A stretch of 64,000 nt of DNA from Alentia gelatinosa (taxonomy: Eukaryota; Annelida; Polychaeta; Phyllodocida; Polynoidae): assembly GCA_950022655.1 (NCBI GenBank), contig OX465589.1, positions 29,985,970-30,049,969 on the forward strand, in the 5' to 3' direction. Below, one piece after another: positions 20,521 through 34,998 of this stretch. The translations under genes and the position numbers were made by a program. The first letter of the stretch is position 1. Every line of letters starts with the position of its first letter. The notes under the pieces are model-generated. The model was not told the DNA's origin. It was given only the letters and a program-made list of their open reading frames with translations, and searched no databases.

Positions 20521-22344
20521 GGTACAAAAATATTAAGTTCTCTGATGCATTGTAGTTTTGAAATGAATTGTTTACTAAACTGTACATCTAGATTTTGAGA
20601 ATAATCAAAATTAATGTTAGCGATACACACACCACATGTGTCATTTCCTAGCAACTTTAACTAAATATCCAAGCACAGTCAACCTGAGTAGAAGGCAGAC
20701 ACTGCAGAATGGACACTCAAAACTCGCTCACATTTTCAGCAAAATTTGAAGCTAAGGTAATATAAATAGTAATAATACTTCCAAAATATTCTACCTCACG
20801 TATATCCATATTTGCATCTATTAAATACTCAAGTTCAGTACTGGAAAAAAATGGGTCGAATTCGTTGTGGGTCGTGTTCAATTTACGGGTCGAGTTTGTT
20901 GTGGGTCGAGTTATTTATTGATTGATTTTGTTGCGGGTCGAGTTTTCGAGTATTCATGAGTGACTCTAATTGGTTAAGGGTAAGGGTTAGGGTTAGGGTT
21001 AGGGTTAGGATAGGGTAAGGGTTAGGGTTAGGGTTAAGTACAGGGATAGGAATAGGGATAGGGTTAGGGAGAGGGTTAGTGATAGGGATAGGGATAGTGT
21101 TAGTGTTAGGGTTAGGGTTGGTGTTGAACTTAAAACGCCCTTCTAACAGTATCCTACAATACAGGGTTAGGGTTATGGATATGGTAAGGGTTAGGGTTGG
21201 GATAGGGATTGGGTCAGGGTTAGGGTTAGGATAGGGTTAGGGATAGGGATAGGGATAGGGTTAGGGATAGAGTTAGGATGGGGATAGGGTTAGGGTTAGG
21301 GCTAGGGTTAGGGTTAGAGGGGGTGTCCACCAAGCTCCCGACGCGAACTGACGAGCCCTGATATTGCCCATCCGATACAAAATCCATATCATAACAAAAT
21401 CGTAGAGCTTATCAGGGCAGTTGGTAAGTTTTCTACGATAACGCTACTGACGCCGCTCAATGCGCACCGATGCGAACTGATGCAAAACCTGTATCGCAGT
21501 GTATAGATGACTCTTTTAACGGGAAATCATATGAAATAATCGATAGAAAATTATTAAATTTTCAGAATCTGTAGAATCTATAATGCTAAAGCGGCTCTGC
21601 AAAAATTGTGAAATTTGATAGTAGATAAGGTCTCAAAACGATCATTTTATACTTTAACTGGGGTATCATATAATATTGTTTTGTATCTACAGATAAAAGA
21701 TCAATCTTAAATATGCATTATTTCTGGAATTATAAAGGAAATATGGGTAATTACACTGGTTGCATCGTAAGCTATATCGGGGTGTATCGGGACCATGGCA
21801 CCTTTTTCATGCACCCTCCCAATACGTTACGACGCGCACCGACGCGCACCGACGCGAAACGATACGCTACGACATGCCTTCCGACATGCTACGATATGGT
21901 AATTTTGTATCGGCTCGCGTTGGCTCGTGTCGGCATCGTCGGGTGCAGGGTCTTAGGGTAAGAATTAGGTTTAGGGTTAGGGTTGGGGTTGAACTTAAAA
22001 CGCCATTCTAACAGTATCCTGCAACACAGGTACAGGTACCGGTACAAAAATATTAAGTTCTCTGATGCATTGTAGTTTTGAAATGAATTGTTTACTAAGC
22101 TGTACATCTAGATTTTGAGAATGATAAGAATCAATGAAAGCAATACACACACCACAGGTGTCATTTCCTAAAGTCTGTAACTAAATATCCAAGCACAGTC
22201 TATCTGAGTCGATGGCAGACACTGCAGAATGGACACTCAAAACTTGCTCACATTTTCAGCAAAATTTGAAGCTAAGGTAATATAAATAGTAATAATACTT
22301 CCAAAATATTCTACTTCATGTATATCCATATTTGCATCTATTAA

Positions 22345-22723
22345 CCCTTTAACAGCAGGAAGATGCCTCCAGGCATTCCCCTGGCTACAGCAGGAAGATG
22401 GCTCCAGGCATTCCCCTTGCTACGGCAGGAAGATGCCTCAAGGCATTTTAGAGGAATCATTGATACTTATATACAAAATTCAATAGCTAAAAAGATAATT
22501 GTTCGATTTAAAAGAATTTTTGACAATGTATAAGAGCCATATTGACCTTTGATTTGGTATAACAAGATATAATCAGTCACCAAGATAAATCACTTAAATC
22601 ACATGACACATCACATGACAATGCTATTTCTAAAAAAGAGTGCCTGCTGTAGCAGGGTCTTTTGGGCAGGCAATGCCTGCCGTGTAATGCTGAATCGGGG
22701 AACTGGGTGCTGCAGGGAAAGGG
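22345..22723. mobile_element. MITE-like insert 1, copy 1 (piggyBac-type TTAA site)
   Basis: 379 bp flanked by TTAA (22341-22344 and 22724-22727) inside the array word 'ctattaaatactc'. Ends read CCCTTTAACAGCAGG and, inverted, CCCTTTCCCTGCAGC. It has no coding capacity. Near its left end a core like GATGCCTCCAGGCAT starts at 22362, 22397 and 22432, a 35-bp period. A second near-palindrome GCAGGCAATGCCTGC lies near the right end. Confidence 0.75.
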
Positions 22724-22881
22724 TTAAATACTCAAGTTCAGTCCTGAAAAGAAAATAGGTCGAATTCGTTGTCGGTCGAGTTCCATTTACGGATCGAGTT
22801 TGTTGTGGGTTAAGTTTTTTATTGATCGATTTCGTTACAGGTCGAGTTTTTAAGTATTCATGAGTGACTCTAATTGGTAAA

Positions 22882-23249
22882 CCCATTCACGGTGGGCTCC
22901 TACACAGTCATGTATATAGGGGTCGGGTATTAGTACCTATATAGTGCTAGGAAAAGGGTATCTACAGCCCCATTATGATAATTTGATGATGTGATCACGT
23001 GATATGTCATGTGATACTGGACATCATTTTCCATTTCCATAAACATTTTAAATATGATGCTATACCTAAACTCTGTGGAAATTACATGTATATTGATGAC
23101 TTATTTTCTAATTTATCACCTAAAACAATAATTTTGTAAATATTGGAAAATGATGCCTCAAGGCATCACCCGATCTGGACTGGTGATGCCTTAAGGCATC
23201 ACCCAATCCTGTGTGGTGATGCCTTAAGGCATCACCCGCAGCTAATGGG
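22882..23249. mobile_element. MITE-like insert 2, copy 1 (piggyBac-type TTAA site)
   Basis: 368 bp inserted in 'aattggttaaggg'. The right flank is TTAA (23250-23253) and the left flank is TAAA, one change from TTAA. Ends read CCCATTCACGGTGGG and, inverted, CCCATTAGCTGCGGG. Near the right end three 16-bp palindromes of the type GATGCCTTAAGGCATC start at 23152, 23185 and 23218, a 33-bp period; the second and third are perfect. Confidence 0.7.
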
Positions 23250-26200
23250 TTAAGGGTTAGGGTTAGGGTTAGGGTTAGGATAGGGTAAGGGTTAGGGTAA
23301 GGGTTAAGTACAGGGATAGGAATAGGGATAGGGTTAGGGAGAGGGTTAGTGATAGGGATAGGGATGGTGTGAGTGTTAGGGTTTGGGTTGGTGTTGAACT
23401 TAAAACGCCCTTCTAACAGTATCCTGCAATACAGGGTTAGGGTTAGGGATAGGGTAAGGGTTAGGGTTGGGATAGGGATAGGGTCAGGGTTAGGGTTAGG
23501 ATAGGGTTTGGGATAGGGCTAGGGATAGGGTTAGGGATAGAGTTAGGGATGGGGATAGGGTTAGGGTTAGGGCTAGGGTTAGGGTTAGAGGGGTGTCCAC
23601 CAAGCTCCCGACGCGAACTGACGCGCCCCAATATTGCCCTTCCAATACAAAATCCATATCGTAACAAAATCGTAGAGCTTATCGGGGCAGTTGGTAAGTT
23701 TTCTACGATAACGCTACTGACGCGGCTCAACGCGCACCGACCCGAACTGATGCAAAACCTGTATCGCAGTGTATAGATGATTCTTTTAACGGGAAATCAT
23801 ATGAAATAATCGATAGAAAATTATGGAATTTTCAGAATCTGTAGAATCTATAATGCTAAAGTGGCTCTGCAAAAATTGTGAAATTTGATAGTAGATAAGG
23901 TTTCAAAACGATCATTTTATACTTTAACTGAGGTATCATATAATATTGTTTTGTATCTACAGATAAAATATCAATCTTAAATATGCATTATTTCTGGAAT
24001 TATAAAGGAAATATGGTTAATTACACTGGTTGCATCATGACCTATATCGGGGTGTATCGGGACCATGGCACCTTTTTCATGCACCCTCCCAATACGTTAC
24101 GACGCGCACCGACGCGAACCGATACGCTACGATATGCCTTCCGACGTGCTACGATATGGTAATTTTGTATCGGCTCACGTGGGCTCGTGTCGGCACTGGT
24201 GGGTGCAGAGTCTTAGGGTAAGAGTTAGGTTTAGGGTTAGGGTTGGGGTTGAACTTAAAACGCCATTCTAACAGTATCCTGCAATAAAGCTACAGGTACC
24301 GGTACAAAAATATTAAGTTCTCTGATGCATTGTAGTTTTGAAATGAATTGTTTACTAAACTGTACATCTAGATTTTGAGAATAATCAAATTAATGTTAGC
24401 GATACACACACCACATGTGTCATTTCCTAGCAACTTTAACTAAATATCCAAGCACAGTCAACCTGAGTCGAAGGCAGACACTGCAGAATGGACACTCAAA
24501 ACTCGCTCACATTTTCAGCAAAATTTGAAGCTAAGGTAATATAAATAGTAATAATACTTCCAAAATATTCTACTTCATGTATATCCATATTTGCATTTAT
24601 TAAATACTCAAGTTCAGTACTGGGAAAAAATGGGTCGAATTCGTTGTGGGTCGTGTTCAATTTACGGGTCGAGTTTGTTGTGGGTCGAGTTTTTTATTGA
24701 TTGATTTTGTTGCGGGTCGAGTTTTCGAGTATTCATGAGTGACTCTAATTGGTTAAGGGTAAGGGTTAGGGTTAGGGTTAGGGTTAGGGTAAGGATAGGG
24801 TAAGGGTTAGGGTTAGGGTTAAGTACAGGGATAGGAATAGGGATAGGGTTAGGGAGAGGGTTAGTGATAGGGATAGGGATAGTGTTAGTGTTAGGGTTAG
24901 GGTTGGTGTTGAACTTAAAACGCCCTTCTAACAGTATCCTACAATACAGGGTTAGGGTTATGGATAGGGTAAGGGTTAGGGTTGGGACAGGGATAGGGTC
25001 AGGGTTAGGGTTAGGATAGGGTTAGGGATAGGGCTAGGGATAGGGTTAGGGATACAGTTAGGATGGGGATAGGGTTAGGGTTAGGGCTAGGGTTAGGGTT
25101 AGAGGGGGTGTCCACCAAGCTCCCGACGCGAACTGACGCGCCCTGATATTGCCCATCCGATACAAAATCCATATCATAACAAAATCGTAGAGCTTATCAG
25201 GGCAGTTGGTAAGTTTTCTACGATAACGCTACTGACGCCCCTCAAAGCGCACCGATGCGAACTAATGCAAAACCTGTATAGCAGTGTATAGATGACTCTT
25301 TTAACGGGAAATCATATGAAATAATCAATAGAAAATTTTGAAATTTTCAGAATCTGTAGAATCTATAATGCTAAAGCGGCTCTGCAAAAATTGTGAAATT
25401 TGATAGTAGATAAGGTCTCAAAACGATCATTTTATACTTTAACTGAGGTATCATATAATATTGTTTTGTATCTACAGATAAAATATCACTCTTAAATATG
25501 CATTATTTCTGGAATTATAAAGGAAATATGGTTAATTACACTGGTTGCATCGTAAGCTATATCGGGGTGTATCGGGACCATGGCACCTTTTTCATGCACC
25601 CTCCCAATATGTTACGACGCGCACCGACACGAACCAATACGCTACGATATGCCTTCTGACGTGCTACGATATGGTAATTTTGTATCGGCTCACGTCAGCT
25701 CGTGTCGGCATTGGTGGGTGCAGGGTCTTAGGGTAAGAGTTAGGTTTAGGGTTAGGGTTGGGGTTGAACTTAAAACGCCATTCTAACAGTATCCTGCAAT
25801 ACAGGTACAGGTACCGGTACAAAAATATTAAGTTCTCTGATGCATTGTAGTTTTGAAATGAATTGTTTACTAAGCTGTTCATCTAGATTTTGAGAATAAT
25901 CAAAATTAAGGTTAGCGATACACACACCACATGTGTCATTTTCTTGCAACTTTAACTAAATATCCAAGCACAGTCTACCTGAGTCGAGGGCAGACACTGC
26001 AGAATGGACACTCAAAACTCGCTCACATTTTCAGCAAAATTTGAAGCTAAGGTAATATAAATAGTAATAATACTTCCAAAATATTCTACTTCATGTATAT
26101 CCATATTTGCATCTATTAAATACTCAAGTTCAGTACTGGGAAAAAATGGGTCGAATTCGTTGTGGGTCGTGTTCAATTTGCGGGTCGAGTTTGTTGTGGG

Positions 26201-27645
26201 TCGAGTTTTTTATTGATTGATTTTGTTGCGGGTCGAGTTTTCGAGTATTCATGAGTGACTCTAATTGGTTAAGGGTAAGGGTTAGGGTTAGGGTTAGGGT
26301 TAGGGTTAGGATAGGGTAAGGGTTAGGGTTAGGGTTAAGTACAGGGATAGGAATAGGGATAGGGTTAGGGAGAGGGTTAGTGATAGGGATAGGGATAGTG
26401 TTAGTGTTAGGGTTAGGGTTGGTGTTGAACTTAAAACGCCCTTCTAACAGTATCCTACAATACAGGGTTAGGGTTATGGATAGGGTAAGGGTTAGGGTTG
26501 GGATAGGGATAGGGTCAGGGTTAGGGTTAGGATAGGGTTAGGGATAGGGCTAGGGATAGGGTTAGGGATACAGTTAGGATGGGGATAGGGTTAGGGTTAG
26601 GGCTAGGGTTAGGGTTAGAGGGGGTGTCCACCAAGCTCCCGACGCGAACTGACGCGCCCTGATATTGCCCATCCGATACAAAATCCATATCATAACAAAA
26701 TCGTAGAGCTTATCAGGGCAGTTGGTAAGTTTTCTACGATAACGCTACTGACGCCCCTCAAAGCGCACCGATGCGAACTAATGCAAAACCTGTATAGCAG
26801 TGTATAGATGACTCTTTTAACGGGAAATCATATGAAATAATCGATAGAAAATTATTAAATTTTCAGAATCTGTAGAATCTATAATGCTAAAGCGGCTCTG
26901 CAAAAATTGTGAAATTTGATAGTAGATAAGGTCTCAAAACGATCATTTTATACTTTAACTGGGGTATCATATAATATTGTTTTGTATCTACAGATAAAAG
27001 ATCAATCTTAAATATGCATTATTTCTGGAATTATAAAGGAAATATGGGTAATTACACTGGTTGCATCGTAAGCTATATCGGGGTGTATCGGGACCATGGC
27101 ACCTTTTTCATGCACCCTCCCAATACGTTACGACGCGCACCGACGCGCACCGACGCGAAACGATACGCTACGACATGCCTTCCGACATGCTACGATATGG
27201 TAATTTTGTATCGGCTCGCGTTGGCTCGTGTCGGCATCGTCGGGTGCAGGGTCTTAGGGTAAGAATTAGGTTTAGGGTTAGGGTTGGGGTTGAACTTAAA
27301 ACGCCATTCTAACAGTATCCTGCAACACAGGTACAGGTACCGGTACAAAAATATTAAGTTCTCTGATGCATTGTAGTTTTGAAATGAATTGTTTACTAAA
27401 CTGTACATCTAGATTTTGAGAATGATAAGAATCAATGAAAGCAATACACACACCACAGGTGTCATTTCCTAAAGTCTGTAACTAAATATCCAAGCACAGT
27501 CTATCTGAGTCGATGGCAGACACTGCAGAATGGACACTCAAAACTCGCTCACATTTTCAGCAAAATTTGAAGCTAAGGTAATATAAATAGTAATAATACT
27601 TCCAAAATATTCTACTTCATGTATATCCATATTTGCATCTATTAA

Positions 27646-28024
27646 CCCTTTAACAGCAGGAAGATGCCTCCAGGCATTCCCCTGGCTACAGCAGGAAGAT
27701 GGCTCCAGGCATTCCCCTTGCTACGGCAGGAAGATGCCTCAAGGCATTTTAGAGGAATCATTGATACTTATATACAAAATTCAATAGCTAAAAAGATAAT
27801 TGTTCGATTTAAAAGAATTTTTGACAATGTATAAGAGCCATATTGACCTTTGATTTGGTATAACAAGATATAATCAGTCACCAAGATAAATCACTTAAAT
27901 CACATGACACATCACATGACAATGCTATTTCTAAAAAAGAGTGCCTGCTGTAGCAGGGTCTTTTGGGCAGGCAATGCCTGCCGTGTAATGCTGAATCGGG
28001 GAACTGGGTGCTGCAGGGAAAGGG
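27646..28024. mobile_element. MITE-like insert 1, copy 2
   Basis: Same insert at the same monomer position, 5,301 bp downstream. It was copied with the higher-order repeat, not inserted again. Confidence 0.75.
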
Positions 28025-28182
28025 TTAAATACTCAAGTTCAGTCCTGAAAAGAAAATAGGTCGAATTCGTTGTCGGTCGAGTTCCATTTACGGATCGAGT
28101 TTGTTGTGGGTTAAGTTTTTTATTGATCGATTTCGTTACGGGTCGAGTTTTTAAGTATTCATGAGTGACTCTAATTGGTAAA

Positions 28183-28550
28183 CCCATTCACGGTGGGCTC
28201 CTACACAGTCATGTATATAGGGGTCGGGTATTAGTACCTATATAGTGCTAGGAAAAGGGTATCTACAGCCCCATTATGATAATTTGATGATGTGATCACG
28301 TGATATGTCATGTGATACTGGACATCATTTTCCATTTCCATAAACATTTTAAATATGATGCTATACCTAAACTCTGTGGAAATTACATGTATATTGATGA
28401 CTTATTTTCTAATTTATCACCTAAAACAATAATTTTGTAAATATTGGAAAATGATGCCTCAAGGCATCACCCGATCTGGACTGGTGATGCCTTAAGGCAT
28501 CACCCAATCCTGTGTGGTGATGCCTTAAGGCATCACCCGCAGCTAATGGG
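28183..28550. mobile_element. MITE-like insert 2, copy 2
   Basis: Same insert and the same altered left TAAA flank as copy 1, showing shared descent by array duplication. Confidence 0.7.
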
Positions 28551-31500
28551 TTAAGGGTTAGGGTTAGGGTTAGGGTTAGGATAGGGTAAGGGTTAGGGTA
28601 AGGGTTAAGTACAGGGATAGGAATAGGGATAGGGTTAGGGAGAGGGTTAGTGATAGGGATAGGGATAGTGTGAGTGTTAGGGTTTGGGTTGGTGTTGAAC
28701 TTAAAACGCCCTTCTAACAGTATCCTGCAATACAGGGTTAGGGTTAGGGATAGGGTAAGGGTTAGGGTTGGGATAGGGATAGGGTCAGGGTTAGGGTTAG
28801 GATAGGGTTTGGGATAGGGCTAGGGATAGGGTTAGGGATAGAGTTAGGGATGGGGATAGGGTTAGGGTTAGGGCTAGGGTTAGGGTTAGAGGGGTGTCCA
28901 CCAAGCTCCCGACGCGAACTGACGCGCCCCAATATTGCCCTTCCAATACAAAATCCATATCGTAACAAAATCGTAGAGCTTATCGGGGCAGTTGGTAAGT
29001 TTTCTACGATAACGCTACTGACGCGGCTCAACGCGCACCGACCCGAACTGATGCAAAACCTGTATCGCAGTGTATAGATGATTCTTTTAACGGGAAATCA
29101 TATGAAATAATCGATAGAAAATTATGGAATTTTCAGAATCTGTAGAATCTATAATGCTAAAGTGGCTCTGCAAAAATTGTGAAATTTGATAGTAGATAAG
29201 GTTTCAAAACGATCATTTTATACTTTAACTGAGGTATCATATAATATTGTTTTGTATCTACAGATAAAATATCAATCTTAAATATGCATTATTTCTGGAA
29301 TTATAAAGGAAATATGGTTAATTACACTGGTTGCATCATGACCTATATCGGGGTGTATCGGGACCATGGCACCTTTTTCATGCACCCTCCCAATACGTTA
29401 CGACGCGCACCGACGCGAACCGATACGCTACGATATGCCTTCCGACGTGCTACGATATGGTAATTTTGTATCGGCTCACGTGGGCTCGTGTCGGCACTGG
29501 TGGGTGCAGAGTCTTAGGGTAAGAGTTAGGTTTAGGGTTAGGGTTGGGGTTGAACTTAAAACGCCATTCTAACAGTATCCTGCAATAAAGCTACAGGTAC
29601 CGGTACAAAAATATTAAGTTCTCTGATGCATTGTAGTTTTGAAATGAATTGTTTACTAAACTGTACATCTAGATTTTGAGAATAATCAAATTAATGTTAG
29701 CGATACACACACCACATGTGTCATTTCCTAGCAACTTTAACTAAATATCCAAGCACAGTCAACCTGAGTCGAAGGCAGACACTGCAGAATGGACACTCAA
29801 AACTCGCTCACATTTTCAGCAAAATTTGAAGCTAAGGTAATATAAATAGTAATAATACTTCCAAAATATTCTACTTCATGTATATCCATATTTGCATCTA
29901 TTAAATACTCAAGTTCAGTACTGGGAAAAAATGGGTCGAATTCGTTGTGGGTCGTGTTCAATTTACGGGTCGAGTTTGTTGTGGGTCGAGTTTTTTATTG
30001 ATTGATTTTGTTGCGGGTCGAGTTTTCGAGTATTCATGAGTGACTCTAATTGGTTAAGGGTAAGGGTTAGGGTTAGGGTTAGGGTTAGGGTAAGGATAGG
30101 GTAAGGGTTAGGGTTAGGGTTAAGTACAGGGATAGGAATAGGGATAGGGTTAGGGAGAGGGTTAGTGATAGGGATAGGGATAGTGTTAGTGTTAGGGTTA
30201 GGGTTGGTGTTGAACTTAAAACGCCCTTCTAACAGTATCCTACAATACAGGGTTAGGGTTATGGATAGGGTAAGGGTTAGGGTTGGGACAGGGATAGGGT
30301 CAGGGTTAGGGTTAGGATAGGGTTAGGGATAGGGCTAGGGATAGGGTTAGGGATACAGTTAGGATGGGGATAGGGTTAGGGTTAGGGCTAGGGTTAGGGT
30401 TAGAGGGGGTGTCCACCAAGCTCCCGACGCGAACTGACGCGCCCCAATATTGCCCTTCCAATACAAAATCCATATCGTAACAAAATCGTAGAGCTTATCG
30501 GGGCAGTTGGTAAGTTTTCTACGATAACGCTACTGACGCGGCTCAACGCGCACCGACCCGAACTGATGCAAAACCTGTATCGCAGTGTATAGATGATTCT
30601 TTTAACGGGAAATCATATGAAATAATCGATAGAAAATTATGGAATTTTCAGAATCTGTAGAATCTATAATGCTAAAGTGGCTCTGCAAAAATTGTGAAAT
30701 TTGATAGTAGATAAGGTTTCAAAACGATCATTTTATACTTTAACTGAGGTATCATATAATATTGTTTTGTATCTACAGATAAAATATCAATCTTAAATAT
30801 GCATTATTTCTGGAATTATAAAGGAAATATGGTTAATTACACTGGTTGCATCATGACCTATATCGGGGTGTATCGGGACCATGGCACCTTTTTCATGCAC
30901 CCTCCCAATACGTTACGACGCGCACCGACGCGAACCGATACGCTACGATATGCCTTCCGACGTGCTACGATATGGTAATTTTGTATCGGCTCACGTGGGC
31001 TCGTGTCGGCACTGGTGGGTGCAGAGTCTTAGGGTAAGAGTTAGGTTTAGGGTTAGGGTTGGGGTTGAACTTAAAACGCCATTCTAACAGTATCCTGCAA
31101 TAAAGCTACAGGTACCGGTACAAAAATATTAAGTTCTCTGATGCATTGTAGTTTTGAAATGAATTGTTTACTAAACTGTACATCTAGATTTTGAGAATAA
31201 TCAAATTAATGTTAGCGATACACACACCACATGTGTCATTTCCTAGCAACTTTAACTAAATATCCAAGCACAGTCAACCTGAGTCGAAGGCAGACACTGC
31301 AGAATGGACACTCAAAACTCGCTCACATTTTCAGCAAAATTTGAAGCTAAGGTAATATAAATAGTAATAATACTTCCAAAATATTCTACTTCATGTATAT
31401 CCATATTTGCATCTATTAAATACTCAAGTTCAGTACTGGGAAAAAATGGGTCGAATTCGTTGTGGGTCGTGTTCAATTTACGGGTCGAGTTTGTTGTGGG

Positions 31501-34461
31501 TCGAGTTTTTTATTGATTGATTTTGTTGCGGGTCGAGTTTTCGAGTATTCATGAGTGACTCTAATTGGTTAAGGGTAAGGGTTAGGGTTAGGGTTAGGGT
31601 TAGGGTAAGGATAGGGTAAGGGTTAGGGTTAGGGTTAAGTACAGGGATAGGAATAGGGATAGGGTTAGGGAGAGGGTTAGTGATAGGGATAGGGATAGTG
31701 TTAGTGTTAGGGTTAGGGTTGGTGTTGAACTTAAAACGCCCTTCTAACAGTATCCTACAATACAGGGTTAGGGTTATGGATAGGGTAAGGGTTAGGGTTG
31801 GGACAGGGATAGGGTCAGGGTTAGGGTTAGGATAGGGTTAGGGATAGGGCTAGGGATAGGGTTAGGGATACAGTTAGGATGGGGATAGGGTTAGGGTTAG
31901 GGCTAGGGTTAGGGTTAGAGGGGGTGTCCACCAAGCTCCCGACGCGAACTGACGCGCCCTGATATTGCCCATCCGATACAAAATCCATATCATAACAAAA
32001 TCGTAGAGCTTATCAGGGCAGTTGGTAAGTTTTCTACGATAACGCTACTGACGCCCCTCAAAGCGCACCGATGCGAACTAATGCAAAACCTGTATAGCAG
32101 TGTATAGATGACTCTTTTAACGGGAAATCATATAAAATAATCGATAGAAAATTTTGAAATTTTCAGAATCTGTAGAATCTATAATGCTAAAGCGGCTCTG
32201 CAAAAATTGTGAAATTTGATAGTAGATAAGGTCTCAAAACGATCATTTTATACTTTAACTGAGGTATCATATAATATTGTTTTGTATCTACAGATAAAAT
32301 ATCACTCTTAAATATGCATTATTTCTGGAATTATAAAGGAAATATGGTTAATTACACTGGTTGCATCGTAAGCTATATCGGGGTGTATCGGGACCATGGC
32401 ACCTTTTTCATGCACCCTCCCAATATGTTGTGACGCGCACCGACACGAACCAATACGCTACGATATGCCTTCTGACGTGCTACGATATGGTAATTTTGTA
32501 TCGGCTCACGTCAGCTCGTGTCGGCATTGGTGGGTGCAGGGTCTTAGGGTAAGAGTTAGGTTTAGGGTTAGGGTTGGGGTTGAACTTAAAACGCCATTCT
32601 AACAGTATCCTGCAATACAGGTACAGGTACCGGTACAAAAATATTAAGTTCTCTGATGCATTGTAGTTTTGAAATGAATTGTTTACTAAGCTGTTCATCT
32701 AGATTTTGAGAATAATCAAAATTAAGGTTAGCGATACACACACCACATGTGTCATTTTCTTGCAACTTTAACTAAATATCCAAGCACAGTCTACCTGAGT
32801 CGAGGGCAGACACTGCAGAATGGACACTCAAAACTCGCTCACATTTTCAGCAAAATTTGAAGCTAAGGTAATATAAATAGTAATAATACTTCCAAAATAT
32901 TCTACTTCATGTATATCCATATTTGCATCTATTAAATACTCAAGTTCAGTACTGGGAAAAAATGGGTCGAATTCGTTGTGGGTCGTGTTCAATTTGCGGG
33001 TCGAGTTTGTTGTGGGTCGAGTTTTTTATTGATTGATTTTGTTGCGGGTCGAGTTTTCGAGTATTCATGAGTGACTCTAATTGGTTAAGGGTAAGGGTTA
33101 GGGTTAGGGTTAGGGTTAGGGTTAGGATAGGGTAAGGGTTAGGGTTAGGGTTAAGTACAGGGATAGGAATAGGGATAGGGTTAGGGAGAGGGTTAGTGAT
33201 AGGGATAGGGATAGTGTTAGTGTTAGGGTTAGGGTTGGTGTTGAACTTAAAACGCCCTTCTAACAGTATCCTACAATACAGGGTTAGGGTTATGGATAGG
33301 GTAAGGGTTAGGGTTGGGATAGGGATAGGGTCAGGGTTAGGGTTAGGATAGGGTTAGGGATAGGGCTAGGGATAGGGTTAGGGATACAGTTAGGATGGGG
33401 ATAGGGTTAGGGTTAGGGCTAGGGTTAGGGTTAGAGGGGGTGTCCACCAAGCTCCCGACGCGAACTGACGCGCCCTGATATTGCCCATCCGATACAAAAT
33501 CCATATCATAACAAAATCGTAGAGCTTATCAGGGCAGTTGGTAAGTTTTCTACGATAACGCTACTGACGCCCCTCAAAGCGCACCGATGCGAACTAATGC
33601 AAAACCTGTATAGCAGTGTATAGATGACTCTTTTAACGGGAAATCATATGAAATAATCGATAGAAAATTATTAAATTTTCAGAATCTGTAGAATCTATAA
33701 TGCTAAAGCGGCTCTGCAAAAATTGTGAAATTTGATAGTAGATAAGGTCTCAAAACGATCATTTTATACTTTAACTGGGGTATCATATAATATTGTTTTG
33801 TATCTACAGATAAAAGATCAATCTTAAATATGCATTATTTCTGGAATTATAAAGGAAATATGGGTAATTACACTGGTTGCATCGTAAGCTATATCGGGGT
33901 GTATCGGGACCATGGCACCTTTTTCATGCACCCTCCCAATACGTTACGACGCGCACCGACGCGCACCGACGCGAAACGATACGCTACGACATGCCTTCCG
34001 ACATGCTACGATATGGTAATTTTGTATCGGCTCGCGTTGGCTCGTGTCGGCATCGTCGGGTGCAGGGTCTTAGGGTAAGAATTAGGTTTAGGGTTAGGGT
34101 TGGGGTTGAACTTAAAACGCCATTCTAACAGTATCCTGCAACACAGGTACAGGTACCGGTACAAAAATATTAAGTTCTCTGATGCATTGTAGTTTTGAAA
34201 TGAATTGTTTACTAAACTGTACATCTAGATTTTGAGAATGATAAGAATCAATGAAAGCAATACACACACCACAGGTGTCATTTCCTAAAGTCTGTAACTA
34301 AATATCCAAGCACAGTCTATCTGAGTCGATGGCAGACACTGCAGAATGGACACTCAAAACTCGCTCACATTTTCAGCAAAATTTGAAGCTAAGGTAATAT
34401 AAATAGTAATAATACTTCCAAAATATTCTACTTCATGTATATCCATATTTGCATCTATTAA

Positions 34462-34840
34462 CCCTTTAACAGCAGGAAGATGCCTCCAGGCATTCCCCTG
34501 GCTACAGCAGGAAGATGGCTCCAGGCATTCCCCTTGCTACGGCAGGAAGATGCCTCAAGGCATTTTAGAGGAATCATTGATACTTATATACAAAATTCAA
34601 TAGCTAAAAAGATAATTGTTCGATTTAAAAGAATTTTTGACAATGTATAAGAGCCATATTGACCTTTGATTTGGTATAACAAGATATAATCAGTCACCAA
34701 GATAAATCACTTAAATCACATGACACATCACATGACAATGCTATTTCTAAAAAAGAGTGCCTGCTGTAGCAGGGTCTTTTGGGCAGGCAATGCCTGCCGT
34801 GTAATGCTGAATCGGGGAACTGGGTGCTGCAGGGAAAGGG
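34462..34840. mobile_element. MITE-like insert 1, copy 3
   Basis: Third copy, carried by higher-order repeat 3, 6,816 bp downstream of copy 2. Confidence 0.75.
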
Positions 34841-34998
34841 TTAAATACTCAAGTTCAGTCCTGAAAAGAAAATAGGTCGAATTCGTTGTCGGTCGAGTTC
34901 CATTTACGGATCGAGTTTGTTGTGGGTTAAGTTTTTTATTGATCGATTTCGTTACGGGTCGAGTTTTTAAGTATTCATGAGTGACTCTAATTGGTAAA

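Larger units (their letters stand above)
21713..27013 (+). repeat. Higher-order repeat copy 1 (units X-Y-Z, 5,301 bp)
   Basis: Three distinguishable monomers of 2,270, 1,515 and 1,516 bp, measured landmark to landmark. The long one carries both MITE inserts. The same order with nearly identical sequence recurs at +5,301 and +12,117. Confidence 0.9.
27014..33829 (+). repeat. Higher-order repeat copy 2 (units X-Y-Y-Z, 6,816 bp)
   Basis: Same as copy 1 but with the middle monomer type doubled (landmarks 29284 and 30799). The doubled unit switches to the sequence of the other type near 30420-30440, a likely unequal-exchange point. Confidence 0.9.

Noticed and set aside
22362..22450. CRISPR-like repeat-spacer array
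   Set aside because: Only three imperfect repeats inside a MITE, in eukaryotic DNA, with no cas genes.
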